Origin: Pelagibacterium sp. 26DY04 | GTDB taxonomy: Bacteria; Pseudomonadota; Alphaproteobacteria; Rhizobiales; Devosiaceae | NCBI RefSeq assembly: GCF_031202305.1 | Contig: NZ_CP101731.1 | Location: forward strand, 2,356,001-2,420,000 | Length of the DNA: 64,000 nt | Direction of reading: 5' to 3' | Part shown: positions 55,853 to 64,000 of the stretch, in pieces | Layout: each line of letters begins with the position of its first letter | Position numbering within the stretch: position 1 is the first letter of the stretch | Program-made: the position numbers and the translations under genes | The notes under the pieces: generated by a model | The model's database searches: none | Seen by the model: the letters and a program-made list of their open reading frames with translations, nothing else | What the model was told of the DNA's origin: nothing

Positions 55853-55858
55853 GCGCTT

Positions 55859-55886
55859 ATGTAAGGAAAGACCTGACAGATGTCAA
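55859..55886 (-). promoter_or_regulatory. higBA promoter and operator
   Basis: On the leftward strand a perfect -35 TTGACA (55886-55881) overlaps the palindrome TGACA-GA-TGTCA (55874-55885). A weak -10 (TTACAT region) follows after about 16-17 bases, very near the toxin ATG. HigA bound at the palindrome would repress the operon. Confidence 0.55.
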
Positions 55887-55894
55887 TCATCGCC

Positions 55895-56662
55895 TTACAC
55901 CGATCCTGAAGCATAAACCCTCCCCAGGAATTCCAGCGCCCCGCGCTTGAACTGGGGATCGCCCGTGGCGCGCATATGGTCACGGCGCTCGATGGTCAGC
56001 GCTTCGCCGCGCGGCAGCAGATCGGCCAGAGGCTGGGCGGGGCCGCCTACCGTGTCTTCGCTGCCGACGGCGACGAGAACCGGCACGTCGATCTTTTGCA
56101 AGTCCTCCACCGCGACCAGGGTCCGCGATCCGGCCATGCACGCCGCCAGCGCCTTGAGGTCGCTTTTCGTGTGCTCGGCAAAAATGCGGAACTGCCGGGC
56201 CGACGGGTGCGTGACCTCGGAAAGTGAGCCGGCATTGAGCCCTTCGATGATCTCGGGAGCATCAAGCATGGGCGTGGGCATATTGGCCCCCAGCCCGCCG
56301 AAAATGGCGCAGGCGACTTTTTCAGGGTTCTGGATGCACACATAGGCGCTGATCCGCGCGCCCATGGAATAGCCGATCAGCGCGACCTTTTCCAAGCCAA
56401 GATGGTCGATGAGATTGACGACGTCGCGGGCCATGTCCCGAGCGCCATAAACATCGGGTTCATAGAGCTTTTGCGAAGCGCCATGCCCCCGGTTGTCGAT
56501 GGTGATGACCTGATAGCCGGCCTCGGTCAGCGTATCGACCCAGCCGGTGGCGACCCAGTTGACCGTACCCGAGGAGGCGAAACCGTGGACGGCGATGATA
56601 GGCGGCCCCTCGCCGTAAATCTCGTAGGCGATTTCGAAACCTTCGGATTGAAAACTGGGCAT
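55895..56662 (-). CDS. Alpha/beta hydrolase, 255 aa
   Basis: The fold marks are 'PPIIAVHGFASSG' (oxyanion hole), 'IDNRGHGAS', nucleophile elbow 'LIGYSMGARIS' and a C-terminal 'VLVAVGSEDTVGG' with Asp, followed by 'ERRDHMRA' with the catalytic His. Substrate unknown; an esterase-like role is likely. It lies just downstream of the higBA promoter region, read in the same direction but with its own start. Confidence 0.82.
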   Translation of the reverse strand: MPSFQSEGFEIAYEIYGEGPPIIAVHGFASSGTVNWVATGWVDTLTEAGYQVITIDNRGHGASQKLYEPDVYGARDMARDVVNLIDHLGLEKVALIGYSMGARISAYVCIQNPEKVACAIFGGLGANMPTPMLDAPEIIEGLNAGSLSEVTHPSARQFRIFAEHTKSDLKALAACMAGSRTLVAVEDLQKIDVPVLVAVGSEDTVGGPAQPLADLLPRGEALTIERRDHMRATGDPQFKRGALEFLGRVYASGSV

Positions 56663-56802
56663 AAGAGACTCTTTCGACTCTGGAATTTCCCTGTCTTAAC
56701 AAGCCGCACGAGAGCAGCCAACCGGACCGATATCTCCTCTGGTCATGACAGGGCCAAGTGGTTATGGTCCGGCCAGATTCCGAACCAGCCGGATGTCGCT
56801 CC

Positions 56803-57048
56803 ATGGCACAGCACGCAACACCGCACTTTCACAATACCGAAGGTCTGCCCCGTATCGAGATCGGCGCCAAGGAATTCCAGTGCGTCGGCGCCAAGCCGCC
56901 CTTCGATCATCCGCACGTATTCATCGATATGGGCGCCGATTCCGAAGCGGTCTGCCCCTATTGCTCGACGCTGTACGTGTTCAATCCGGGCCTGCCGTTC
57001 GGCGCGGCCAATCCGGCGAGCGCGGTCTACGACATCGAACACGCCTGA
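56803..57048 (+). CDS. NDUFS6-like zinc-finger protein (zf-CHCC), 81 aa
   Basis: The CHCC zinc site is visible in 'EFQCVGAKPPFDHPHVFIDMG' and 'AVCPYCSTLYVF'. In Alphaproteobacteria this small protein corresponds to the NDUFS6 subunit of complex I. The start at 56803 (MAQHATPHFHN) gives the usual length. The monooxygenase gene starts 15 bases later. Confidence 0.85.
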   Translation: MAQHATPHFHNTEGLPRIEIGAKEFQCVGAKPPFDHPHVFIDMGADSEAVCPYCSTLYVFNPGLPFGAANPASAVYDIEHA

Positions 57049-57062
57049 GGGCCTTCCAGCCC

Positions 57063-58247
57063 GTGGGCACTCCTCGCACCATATACATCTCCGGCGCGGG
57101 GATAGCCGGCCTCACACTGGCGCTCGGTCTAGCCAAATTCGGCTTGCAGGTCGTCGTTCTCGAACGCAATAGCGCGATCAGCGAATTCGGCGCGGGGCTG
57201 CAGATCAGCCCCAATGCCCGCAAGGTGCTCGACAATCTCGGGCTGGGCGAAGCGATTGCCGAAAAGAGCTTTGTTCCCGAAGGAATAGACATCTTCCCGG
57301 ACGGGCGCGCCGTACCGCTCCAGACCCTTACGCTGGGATCGGAAATCGCCGACCGGTTCGGCGCGCCCTATGCTGTGATGCACCGGGCCGATCTCGTCGA
57401 AATCCTCCATGCCGCCGCGCGGCGCTTTGCCAATATCGACGTGGTTTTCGGGGTCTCCGATATCGCGGTACAATCTCAGGGCGGCGCAGTGACCGTCACC
57501 GCCGCCGAGCCCGACGGCAAGATGCGGCGCACCCAGCCCTTTGCCTTTGTCGGCGCCGATGGCGTGCGGTCGCAAACCCGGACAGACGTGCTGGATGGCC
57601 CCGAGGCACGGTATATGGGCAAGGTCGCCTGGCGCGCGCTTGTTCCGCCGGATCGGCTGCAAGGTTCGGTGCGTCTCGACCGCACCAGCTTGTTGCTGGG
57701 ATCTGACTTCCACATGGTTGTCTATCCCCTGCCCCATCGCGGCGCCGTCAATCTGGCGCTCTTTACACAGGAAGCACAAAGCGACCTGGCGGTCCTCGAT
57801 CAGCGTGCGCCACGCGTTCGGGCCAAAGGCAATCGCCGCCTTGAAGCCATCCTTGGCGCCGTCGGAGATGGCTGGACGCCCTGGGTCCTCTCGACGGTGG
57901 AACTCGAGAATTGGCACAAGGGGGCCGTCGGGCTGATCGGCGACGCTGCCCACGCCATGCTGCCCTTTCAGGCGCAGGGCGCGGCCATGGCGATCGAGGA
58001 CGCAGCCATTCTTGCTCCGTTGCTCGCCGCGTCCCCCAACGCCGAGCACGCCTTTAAGCGGTTTTTCGCGCTCCGGCACCAGCGCGTTCGGCGTGTGCAG
58101 GAGGTGTCCCGCCAGAACGGCAAGGTGTTCCACATGCGCTTTCCCTCAAAGCTCGCCCGCAACGCCGTGATCCGCATGGAAGGGCCGCGCGGGCACTTCA
58201 AGCGCCTCGATTGGCTTTATGGCTACGATCCCGGCGGGTCAGACTGA
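57063..58247 (+). CDS. FAD-dependent monooxygenase (UbiH/NahG-like), 394 aa
   Basis: The N-terminal FAD site is 'YISGAGIAGLTLALGLAKFG', and the second motif is 'GLIGDAAHAMLPFQAQGAAMAIEDAAIL' near the C-terminus. 'LQISPNARKVLDNLGLG' and 'FVGADGVRSQTR' are also typical. The start is GTG 57063. It hydroxylates an aromatic or related ring using NAD(P)H and O2; substrate not determined. Confidence 0.82.
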   Translation: MGTPRTIYISGAGIAGLTLALGLAKFGLQVVVLERNSAISEFGAGLQISPNARKVLDNLGLGEAIAEKSFVPEGIDIFPDGRAVPLQTLTLGSEIADRFGAPYAVMHRADLVEILHAAARRFANIDVVFGVSDIAVQSQGGAVTVTAAEPDGKMRRTQPFAFVGADGVRSQTRTDVLDGPEARYMGKVAWRALVPPDRLQGSVRLDRTSLLLGSDFHMVVYPLPHRGAVNLALFTQEAQSDLAVLDQRAPRVRAKGNRRLEAILGAVGDGWTPWVLSTVELENWHKGAVGLIGDAAHAMLPFQAQGAAMAIEDAAILAPLLAASPNAEHAFKRFFALRHQRVRRVQEVSRQNGKVFHMRFPSKLARNAVIRMEGPRGHFKRLDWLYGYDPGGSD

Positions 58248-58347
58248 TCACGTCTTGGGCTCGTAACGGAACTTCGGCCATTGTCCTTGCCTTTCTCCCA
58301 GCCGATGTGCCAACTGAACCCCTCTCAAAAGCGGCAAGCGAAATTCA

Positions 58348-59718
58348 ATGCGAGTCAGCCCCCAGTCGAGATTGACGCTGGTCTTCATCCTCATCACGGT
58401 GTTTCTCGACATCGTGGGGTTGGGCATCATCCTCCCCGTCCTGCCCGGGCTCATCCGCGAGCTGACGCATGAAAGCGTTACCAACGCCGCGGTCATCGGC
58501 GGCTATCTCGTTTTCGTCTATGCCTCGATGCAGTTCTTTTTCTCGCCGATCCTGGGCAATCTTTCCGACAGGTGGGGCCGGCGGCCAATCCTGCTGCTCT
58601 CGCTGGTCGGGCTCTCTCTCGATTATCTTATCATGGCCTGGGCGCCCACGCTTTTGTGGCTGTTCGTGGGCCGCATTCTTTCCGGGATTTGCGGCGCGGC
58701 AATGGGAACCGCCACCGCCTATGTCGCCGACATCACCCCCAAGGAGAAGCGCTCGCAACGCTTCGGCCTGATCGGCGCGGCCTTCGGGCTCGGGTTTATT
58801 GTCGGGCCGGTGATCGGCGGTGAATTGGGTGAATTCGGCCCCCGCGCCCCATTCTACCTTGCCGCCGCGCTTGCAGCCGCAAATGTGGTGTTCGGGTTCT
58901 TCGTCCTGCCCGAGAGCCTTTCGAAATTCCGTCGCCGGCGCTTCAACTGGAAGCGCGCCAACCCGTTCGGCGCCCTCTGGGCCTTCCGGCACGCGCCGGT
59001 CATCTTCGTGCTGCTGGGCGCGCTGTTCCTGTTTTCGCTGGCCGGCCAGACCTACCCCAACGTCTGGAACTTCTTCACCATTGAGGAATTCGGCTGGGGC
59101 CCGGCCCAGGTCGGCCGCTCGCTGGCCATATTCGGCATCCTGTTCGCCATTTCCCAGGCGCTGCTGGTGGGGTTCGCCACCCGCTATCTCGGGGTCACGG
59201 CCACTGTCATCATCGGCCTCTCTCTGGCCGCCGTGGCCTTTATCGGTGTTTCGATGATCCACACAGAACTGGGGCTCTGGACGTTCCTTGTCATCGGATC
59301 GTTTTCCGGCATTGCCGCCCCCGCCCTTACCGGGCTTCTGGCCAACAATGCGCGCGACAATCAGCAGGGCGAACTGCAGGGGGCGGTCAATGCTTCCAAC
59401 TCGCTGACCGCGATCATCGCGCCGCTTGCGGCAACGCAGCTCTTTTCATTCTTCACCGACAATCCGCTGCGCCCGATCACCTTTCCCGGCGCCCCGTTCT
59501 TTGCCGCCGGGCTGATCGTCGCCGCGGCCATGGCGCTTTTCATCTTCGCGGCGATCAAATTCGACCTGCGGCACCGCCCGTTCGACGAGCGCCGCGAAAA
59601 GCCGCGGTATCCCCAGCCGAGTGGGCAGGCAGTCAACCCGCCTGAAACCGAAATTCCCGAGGACGAGGATGGAAATGGGGACGAGGCGGAGGCCGAAGCC
59701 CCCGCTACGAAAAACTAG
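58348..59718 (+). CDS. TetA/TCR-like major facilitator transporter, 456 aa
   Basis: Twelve membrane helices with the MFS motif A 'ILGNLSDRWGRRPILLLSLVG' and 'GRILSGICGAAMGTATAYVADIT', the pattern of the TCR/Tet subfamily of drug-proton antiporters. The C-terminal 50 residues are an acidic, Pro-rich cytosolic tail (PETEIPEDEDGNGDEAEAE). Drug efflux is likely but the substrate is unknown. Confidence 0.82.
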   Translation: MRVSPQSRLTLVFILITVFLDIVGLGIILPVLPGLIRELTHESVTNAAVIGGYLVFVYASMQFFFSPILGNLSDRWGRRPILLLSLVGLSLDYLIMAWAPTLLWLFVGRILSGICGAAMGTATAYVADITPKEKRSQRFGLIGAAFGLGFIVGPVIGGELGEFGPRAPFYLAAALAAANVVFGFFVLPESLSKFRRRRFNWKRANPFGALWAFRHAPVIFVLLGALFLFSLAGQTYPNVWNFFTIEEFGWGPAQVGRSLAIFGILFAISQALLVGFATRYLGVTATVIIGLSLAAVAFIGVSMIHTELGLWTFLVIGSFSGIAAPALTGLLANNARDNQQGELQGAVNASNSLTAIIAPLAATQLFSFFTDNPLRPITFPGAPFFAAGLIVAAAMALFIFAAIKFDLRHRPFDERREKPRYPQPSGQAVNPPETEIPEDEDGNGDEAEAEAPATKN

Positions 59719-61141
59719 CCTCGGCCTTTTCCGCCTGGTTCAGGCTCGGCCATTCGTGATGGAAATCGCCCTCGCGATCGAGCCGCTTGAAACCGTGCGC
59801 ACCGAAGAAGTCGCGCTGGCCCTGGGTGAGATTGGTCGTGCCCCTTCCCTGCCGGTAGGCATCGAAATAGGCCAGCGCCGAGGATAGGCACGGGGCCGGC
59901 AACTCATTGATGGCGCAGGTGGCAACGACGGCCCGTAGCGCACCGTTGCTTTCCTTCATCATGTCGACAAAGGCGGGCTGGGTGAGAAGGTTCGATGACG
60001 TGCCGCCAGCGAAAGACTGTGAAATCTGGTCGAGGAACCGCGAGCGGATGATGCAGCCGGCGCGCCAGATTTTCGCGATGGTATCGAGCGGCAGATTCCA
60101 GCCGTTTTCCTCCGACGCCTTGGCCATCACGGCAAAGCCCTGGGCATAGGCCGCGATCTTGCCGGCGAGCAGGGCTTTTTCCAAAGCCTCGAGCGAGATG
60201 GTCGCATTGCCTTTGACCCCGGCGCCGTAAATCTCCTCGCCCCGGACGCGCTCGTCCCTTATCGCCGAGATCGACCGGGCCGCCACCGCACCCTCGATGG
60301 TGGTGGCCGAGACGCCCAGATTAAGCGCTTCGATGGCCGACCAGCGGCCGGTGCCCTTCTGTCCGGCGGCATCGAGGATGACCTCCACCAGTGGCTGCCC
60401 GCTATCCGCGTCCACCGCGTCGAGCACATGGCCGGTGATCTCGATGAGATAGCTATCGAGCGGCCCTTTGTTCCAATCGGCGAAAACCTTGGCGCATTCG
60501 GACGGCGACATGCCCAGCCCGTCGCGCATGACGCCGTAGATCTCGGCGATCATCTGCATGTCGGCATATTCGATGCCGTTGTGAATGGTCTTTACGAAAT
60601 GCCCGGCGCCGCCCGTGCCGAGATAAGCGCAACAGGGCTCGCCATTGAACTTGGCGGAGATCGCCGTCAGCACCGCCTCTGCGTTCTCCCATTGGGCTTC
60701 GGAACCGCCCACCATGATCGAAGGACCGTGCCGCGCGCCCTCTTCGCCGCCCGAGACGCCGATGCCGAGAAATCCGATACCCGTGCCGTCGAGCTCGGAG
60801 AACCGGCGGACCGTATCGTGAAAATTGGCGTTGCCCGCATCGATGATCACATCGCCCTCGTCGAGGAGCGGTTTGAGCTCGGCGATCACCTGGTCGACCG
60901 GCTCGCCGGCCTGCACCATGACGATGACCGAGCGCGGCTGCTTGAGCATGGAAACGAAAGTCCCAAGATCTCCGCTGCCCATGACGTTGGGCTCGAGCTC
61001 GCCGGCATTGGCGAGAAATGCGTCCACCTTCGCGGCAGTGCGGTTGTAGACGGCTACCTTGTAGCCATGGTCGGCAATGTTGAGGGCCAGATTCTCGCCC
61101 ATCACTCCCAACCCGATCAGCCCGATATCAGCCTCAGCCAT
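59705..61141 (-). CDS. gnd: 6-phosphogluconate dehydrogenase (decarboxylating), 478 aa
   Basis: Full-length Gnd: NADP site 'LIGLGVMGENLALNIADHG', 'VMVQAGEPVDQVI', the catalytic 'GIGVSGGEEGARHGPSIMVGG' and 'GAGHFVKTIHNGIEYADMQMI', with a C-terminal domain containing 'LTQGQRDFFGAHGFKRLD'. It makes ribulose 5-phosphate and NADPH. It is divergent from gntK, which supplies 6-phosphogluconate. Confidence 0.96.
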   Translation of the reverse strand: MAEADIGLIGLGVMGENLALNIADHGYKVAVYNRTAAKVDAFLANAGELEPNVMGSGDLGTFVSMLKQPRSVIVMVQAGEPVDQVIAELKPLLDEGDVIIDAGNANFHDTVRRFSELDGTGIGFLGIGVSGGEEGARHGPSIMVGGSEAQWENAEAVLTAISAKFNGEPCCAYLGTGGAGHFVKTIHNGIEYADMQMIAEIYGVMRDGLGMSPSECAKVFADWNKGPLDSYLIEITGHVLDAVDADSGQPLVEVILDAAGQKGTGRWSAIEALNLGVSATTIEGAVAARSISAIRDERVRGEEIYGAGVKGNATISLEALEKALLAGKIAAYAQGFAVMAKASEENGWNLPLDTIAKIWRAGCIIRSRFLDQISQSFAGGTSSNLLTQPAFVDMMKESNGALRAVVATCAINELPAPCLSSALAYFDAYRQGRGTTNLTQGQRDFFGAHGFKRLDREGDFHHEWPSLNQAEKAEASFS

Positions 61142-61304
61142 GCCCAGCGCCTCTCAACAGTGTTCTTGTAAGTCGTATGCCAGCATAATTGCCAAAGGCC
61201 ATAAAGGGAAAACCTTTCCTCTTCATACGGTTGCCGCGCGTCTGTGGCCTTGCTGCCATGCCCCCTCGCATGCCAGTAACTCTGACGTCCCTCAATCGGA
61301 TCGG

Positions 61305-61850
61305 ATGGCCATGACCCCCACGCCCGCTGCCCAGCCTCGCCTCATCGTCGTCATGGGTGTTTCGGGCGCGGGCAAATCCACGATCGGCGAGGCCCTGGCC
61401 GATCGGCTCGGCGTTCCCTTCATCGACGCCGACAATCTCCACCCTCGCGCCAATGTCGAAAAGATGCGCGGCGGCACGCCGCTGGTCGATGCCGATCGTT
61501 GGCCGTGGCTCGAAATCGTCGCCGACGCCATGCGCAACACCGCCGACACGAATGGCCGTGTCGTCTGCGCCTGCTCGGCGCTCAAGCGCGCCTATCGCGA
61601 CTGTCTCACCACGCGGGCGGGCGAGCCCATTGCCTACCTGCTGCTCCATGGTGAGAAAGCGGTGATTGCCGCGCGCCAGGCCAATCGCCCCGGCCATTTC
61701 ATGCCCGCCGCCCTGCTCGAAAGCCAGTTCGCGACGCTGGAGCCCTTCGCCGCCGACGAGCACGGCATCGTGCTCGATGTCGCGCTGTCGATAGACGAAA
61801 TCGTCGATCAGGCGGAAAAGGCGCTGAGCTACCGCCGCTCGACCGAATAG
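61305..61850 (+). CDS. gntK: Gluconokinase, 181 aa
   Basis: Phosphorylates gluconate to 6-phosphogluconate, the substrate of the divergent gnd product. Walker A 'VMGVSGAGKSTIG', 'IDADNLHPRANVEKMRGGTPL' and 'ACSALKRAYRDCL' are those of GntK. The start at 61305 (MAMTPTPAAQ) was chosen over an upstream frame that would run into the gnd start region. It overlaps the convergent TraB/GumN gene by 22 bases. Confidence 0.93.
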   Translation: MAMTPTPAAQPRLIVVMGVSGAGKSTIGEALADRLGVPFIDADNLHPRANVEKMRGGTPLVDADRWPWLEIVADAMRNTADTNGRVVCACSALKRAYRDCLTTRAGEPIAYLLLHGEKAVIAARQANRPGHFMPAALLESQFATLEPFAADEHGIVLDVALSIDEIVDQAEKALSYRRSTE

Positions 61851-62707
61851 CCGCGGTCTTCGAGCAGGGTCGGGATCGAATCCGGGCCCACATAATGGCC
61901 CAGCCCCACCGCCACCAGCGCGTTGCCCTCGCCGCCCAGGATGTCCTCGATGCCGTCGGCAAAACCGTGGTTGCGGTTGACGAACAGCTCCTCGTAAAAG
62001 ACTTCCATCTCCTGGGCGATTTCAGCAGTCTCCGCTTCGAGCCCGGCCAGATCGCCATCGATCCAGCTTTCGAGCTGGACCACCAGATCCTCCCGCGCCT
62101 CGTCATATTCGACGATGGTCTCGCGCAGCACATCGAGCTGCACGTCCTCGGGCATGCCCGCGAGCACCTCGAACTGCTCCTCGAACGTCTCGAACCCGTT
62201 GACCGGAATGCCCATCTCGTCGGCGCGGCCCTTGATGTGGAGGTCGATGCCGCCCTGCGGATCGAAGCCGGCCTCCATCAACATCAGCGCCGAAATCTGC
62301 AGATAGGCGAACCACGGACGCAAGGCGTCGAAACTCTCGAGCGGCACCTGATGCCCGGCAAGAATGGTTTCGAGCTGGCTCATCTCGTCTTCGCTCAGAA
62401 GCGATGAAAGCGGCCGCTCCGGCGACACCCCCGACTGCATGATCAGCGTCCCGATGTTCGCTGGCGGCTCGAAACTGTCGAGTTCGAGCCAGACCTCATC
62501 GACCTCTTCGAGGATGGCGGTAAGCTCGGGGCTTTCCCAATCCACCCCGTCGCGCATCATGTGCACGGTTCCCACCATATAGATGGTCGAATCCTCGTCC
62601 TCGACCACCCAGATCGGAGGTTCGGGCGATTGGGCGGCGACGGGCGCGGCGACCGATCCCAGGGCCAGCGCGGCAGCCATCGTCAACGTGCTTCGTCCGA
62701 ACTTCAT
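61829..62707 (-). CDS. TraB/GumN-family periplasmic protein, 292 aa
   Basis: A signal peptide (MKFGRSTLTMAAALALGSVAAPVAAQS) precedes the family pattern: 'PPIWVVEDEDSTIYMVGTVHMM', 'DEVWLELDSFEPP', and C-terminal 'RNHGFADGIEDILGGEGNALVAVGLGHYVG', where GxxH/GHxxG motifs lie. These proteins are thought to be metallo-enzymes related to TIKI proteases; function in bacteria is unsettled. Confidence 0.83.
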   Translation of the reverse strand: MKFGRSTLTMAAALALGSVAAPVAAQSPEPPIWVVEDEDSTIYMVGTVHMMRDGVDWESPELTAILEEVDEVWLELDSFEPPANIGTLIMQSGVSPERPLSSLLSEDEMSQLETILAGHQVPLESFDALRPWFAYLQISALMLMEAGFDPQGGIDLHIKGRADEMGIPVNGFETFEEQFEVLAGMPEDVQLDVLRETIVEYDEAREDLVVQLESWIDGDLAGLEAETAEIAQEMEVFYEELFVNRNHGFADGIEDILGGEGNALVAVGLGHYVGPDSIPTLLEDRGYSVERR

Positions 62708-62793
62708 ATGTGTGCTCCTTGCGTGCGGCCGAGGGTCAACCCTTACATCAAGAAATGGTTTCGCAAAGTCTGGACGGCAATTAATATGGTCCC

Positions 62794-64000
62794 ATGACCC
62801 TCGCCCAAGCCATCAGCGCTCCCTGGCAACAGCCGTACAAACGCCGCTGGCTTGCCGCTGCGGGCTTTGCCGTGCTGGCCATGGCGGCCGTGGCCATATG
62901 GGGCAGCGGATACGCGCATCGCTTCTATCTCGACGAGGCCAATGCGCGCGGCACCAACACGCTGCGTCTGGCGCTTGCCGTGCTGCGCGGACAGACGGCG
63001 CGCTATGAAAACCTGCCCGAAGTCATCGCCAATTTCGAGGAGATCGAGGCGCTTATCGCCGATCCCGACAATCCGGAGCTGATCGATGAGGTCAATCTCT
63101 ACCTCAAGGAGATCAACAGCCAGTTCGAGTCCTCAGACATCTATCTGATGGCCGATGACGGGACGACTATCGCCGCCTCCAATTTCGACACCCCCGTGCC
63201 CTTCGTAGGCGAGAACTTCCGCTATCGCCCCTATTTCTACGATGCCATCGACGGCGGCGAGGGCCGGTTCTTCGCGCTGGGCACCACGTCGTTCAAGCGC
63301 GGCTATTATTTCGGCGCGCCGGTGGTGATCGATGGCGAACCGCGTGGCGTCGTGGCGGTCAAGGCCGATGTGGATTCAATCGAAGAGACTTGGCGCGGAG
63401 GCGATTTCGAGATCGTCGTCACCGACCCCGAAGGCATCATTTTCATGAGCAGCCATCCCGGCTGGCTCTATAATTCCCTGCTGCCGCTAACCCCCGAGCG
63501 CATTGCCCGCACCGCTGAAACCCGCCGCTACGCCGAAACCGAGTTGCGGGAGTTGCCCTACACCGAGGCCAACGACGACCAGCACCGCCTGATGCGCATC
63601 GAGGAGCCGGAGACCGCGGGCGAATATCTCGTGGTTTCCGAGGCCATGCCAGAGGCCGACTGGAGGGTGAGCGTGCTGCTCGATACCGCCTCGGCCCGCG
63701 CCCAGGCGGCGACGACCACTATCATCGCGGTTCTGGCCATCGCGCTCGGAACGCTGGCCGCCGCCATCTATATCCAGCGCCGCGCCCGGTTGCGCGAGCG
63801 CCTGCACCTCCAACGCGAAACCAAGGAATTGCTCGAGCGCCGCGTGGCCGAGCGCACCGCCGAACTGGCCAGCGTCAACCTCAAGCTCGAAGAGGAGGTC
63901 GCCGAGCGCCGCGCCACCGAGCAGATGCTGCGCAAGACCCAGTCCGATCTCGTCCAGGCCGGCAAGCTCGCGGCTCTGGGGCAGATGTCGGCCGCCCTCA
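62794..64000 (+). CDS. DctB-like sensor histidine kinase, N-terminal part (cut by window end)
   Basis: The frame starts at ATG 62794 and is still open at 64000. It has an N-terminal helix (RRWLAAAGFAVLAMAAVAIWG), a periplasmic double-PDC/Cache domain with 'DIYLMADDGTTIAASNFD..PFVGENFRYRPYFYDAI' and 'ALGTTSFKRGYYFGAPV', a second helix near residue 310, a coiled coil, and then the beginning of the HisKA domain 'QAGKLAALGQMSAAL'. This is the DctB layout, which senses C4-dicarboxylates. Ligand not proven. Confidence 0.85.
   Translation, partial: MTLAQAISAPWQQPYKRRWLAAAGFAVLAMAAVAIWGSGYAHRFYLDEANARGTNTLRLALAVLRGQTARYENLPEVIANFEEIEALIADPDNPELIDEVNLYLKEINSQFESSDIYLMADDGTTIAASNFDTPVPFVGENFRYRPYFYDAIDGGEGRFFALGTTSFKRGYYFGAPVVIDGEPRGVVAVKADVDSIEETWRGGDFEIVVTDPEGIIFMSSHPGWLYNSLLPLTPERIARTAETRRYAETELRELPYTEANDDQHRLMRIEEPETAGEYLVVSEAMPEADWRVSVLLDTASARAQAATTTIIAVLAIALGTLAAAIYIQRRARLRERLHLQRETKELLERRVAERTAELASVNLKLEEEVAERRATEQMLRKTQSDLVQAGKLAALGQMSAAL

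Overview
The window joins two kinds of DNA. Positions 1 to about 34,350 are one side of a tailed-phage prophage whose far end lies left of position 1. Positions 34,350 to 64,000 are host chromosome. The host looks like a high-GC alphaproteobacterium of the Hyphomicrobiales, possibly Devosia or Pelagibacterium. The basis is an aa3-type oxidase subunit IV, DUF2336, DUF3126, a PAS_5-type protein, a BTLCP peptidase and the REP-like intergenic repeats. The genus is an inference from gene content.

Prophage layout. The late region is read right to left: a small protein, terminase small and large subunits, portal, a DUF2213 protease/scaffold, capsid decoration protein, DUF2184-type major capsid protein, connectors, minor head protein, HK97 gp10-like protein, tail terminator, and the start of a tail gene at position 1. 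Four small genes (714, 2426, 3637, 10890) sit in this region on the opposite strand. The portal carries a C-terminal 2H-phosphodiesterase domain with two HxT motifs, as in the anti-CBASS nuclease Acb1. To the right (11 to 23.4 kb) is a tightly overlapping leftward operon: primase, two SF2 helicases, a ParB-like protein, DNA methyltransferase, RuvC-like resolvase, a protein made of DnaN-like clamp segments, and a Cro-like regulator.

The switch lies at 23.42-23.52 kb: a LexA-type CI repressor (rightward), apparently made from a leaderless mRNA, and Cro (leftward), with palindromic operators between. Related operators recur at 25.55-25.60 kb over a second promoter. That promoter drives the rightward operon of small proteins, RecE-like nuclease, RecT annealing protein, DnaQ-like exonuclease, HNH protein, excisionase-like protein and tyrosine integrase. 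The integrase abuts the 3' end of a tRNA-Thr(TGT) gene, the likely attachment site. No lysis or tail-fibre genes are visible; they should lie to the left.

Host layout: oxidase subunit IV and NAD kinase; DUF2336, transglycosylase and nitroreductase genes; a repeat-rich 1.5 kb gap; thrS; yidD with an IscU/NifU-like gene; folE-hisI; rhomboid protease; PAS and tandem PilZ proteins; CPBP protease; SleB-like and BTLCP envelope proteins; a UspA-SulP operon with a structured leader; cysE; a HigBA toxin-antitoxin pair; alpha/beta hydrolase; zinc-finger protein and flavin monooxygenase; a TetA-like MFS transporter; gnd divergent from gntK; a GumN/TraB protein; and the 5' part of a DctB-like sensor kinase. 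All calls rest on reading the sequence; no database search was run.
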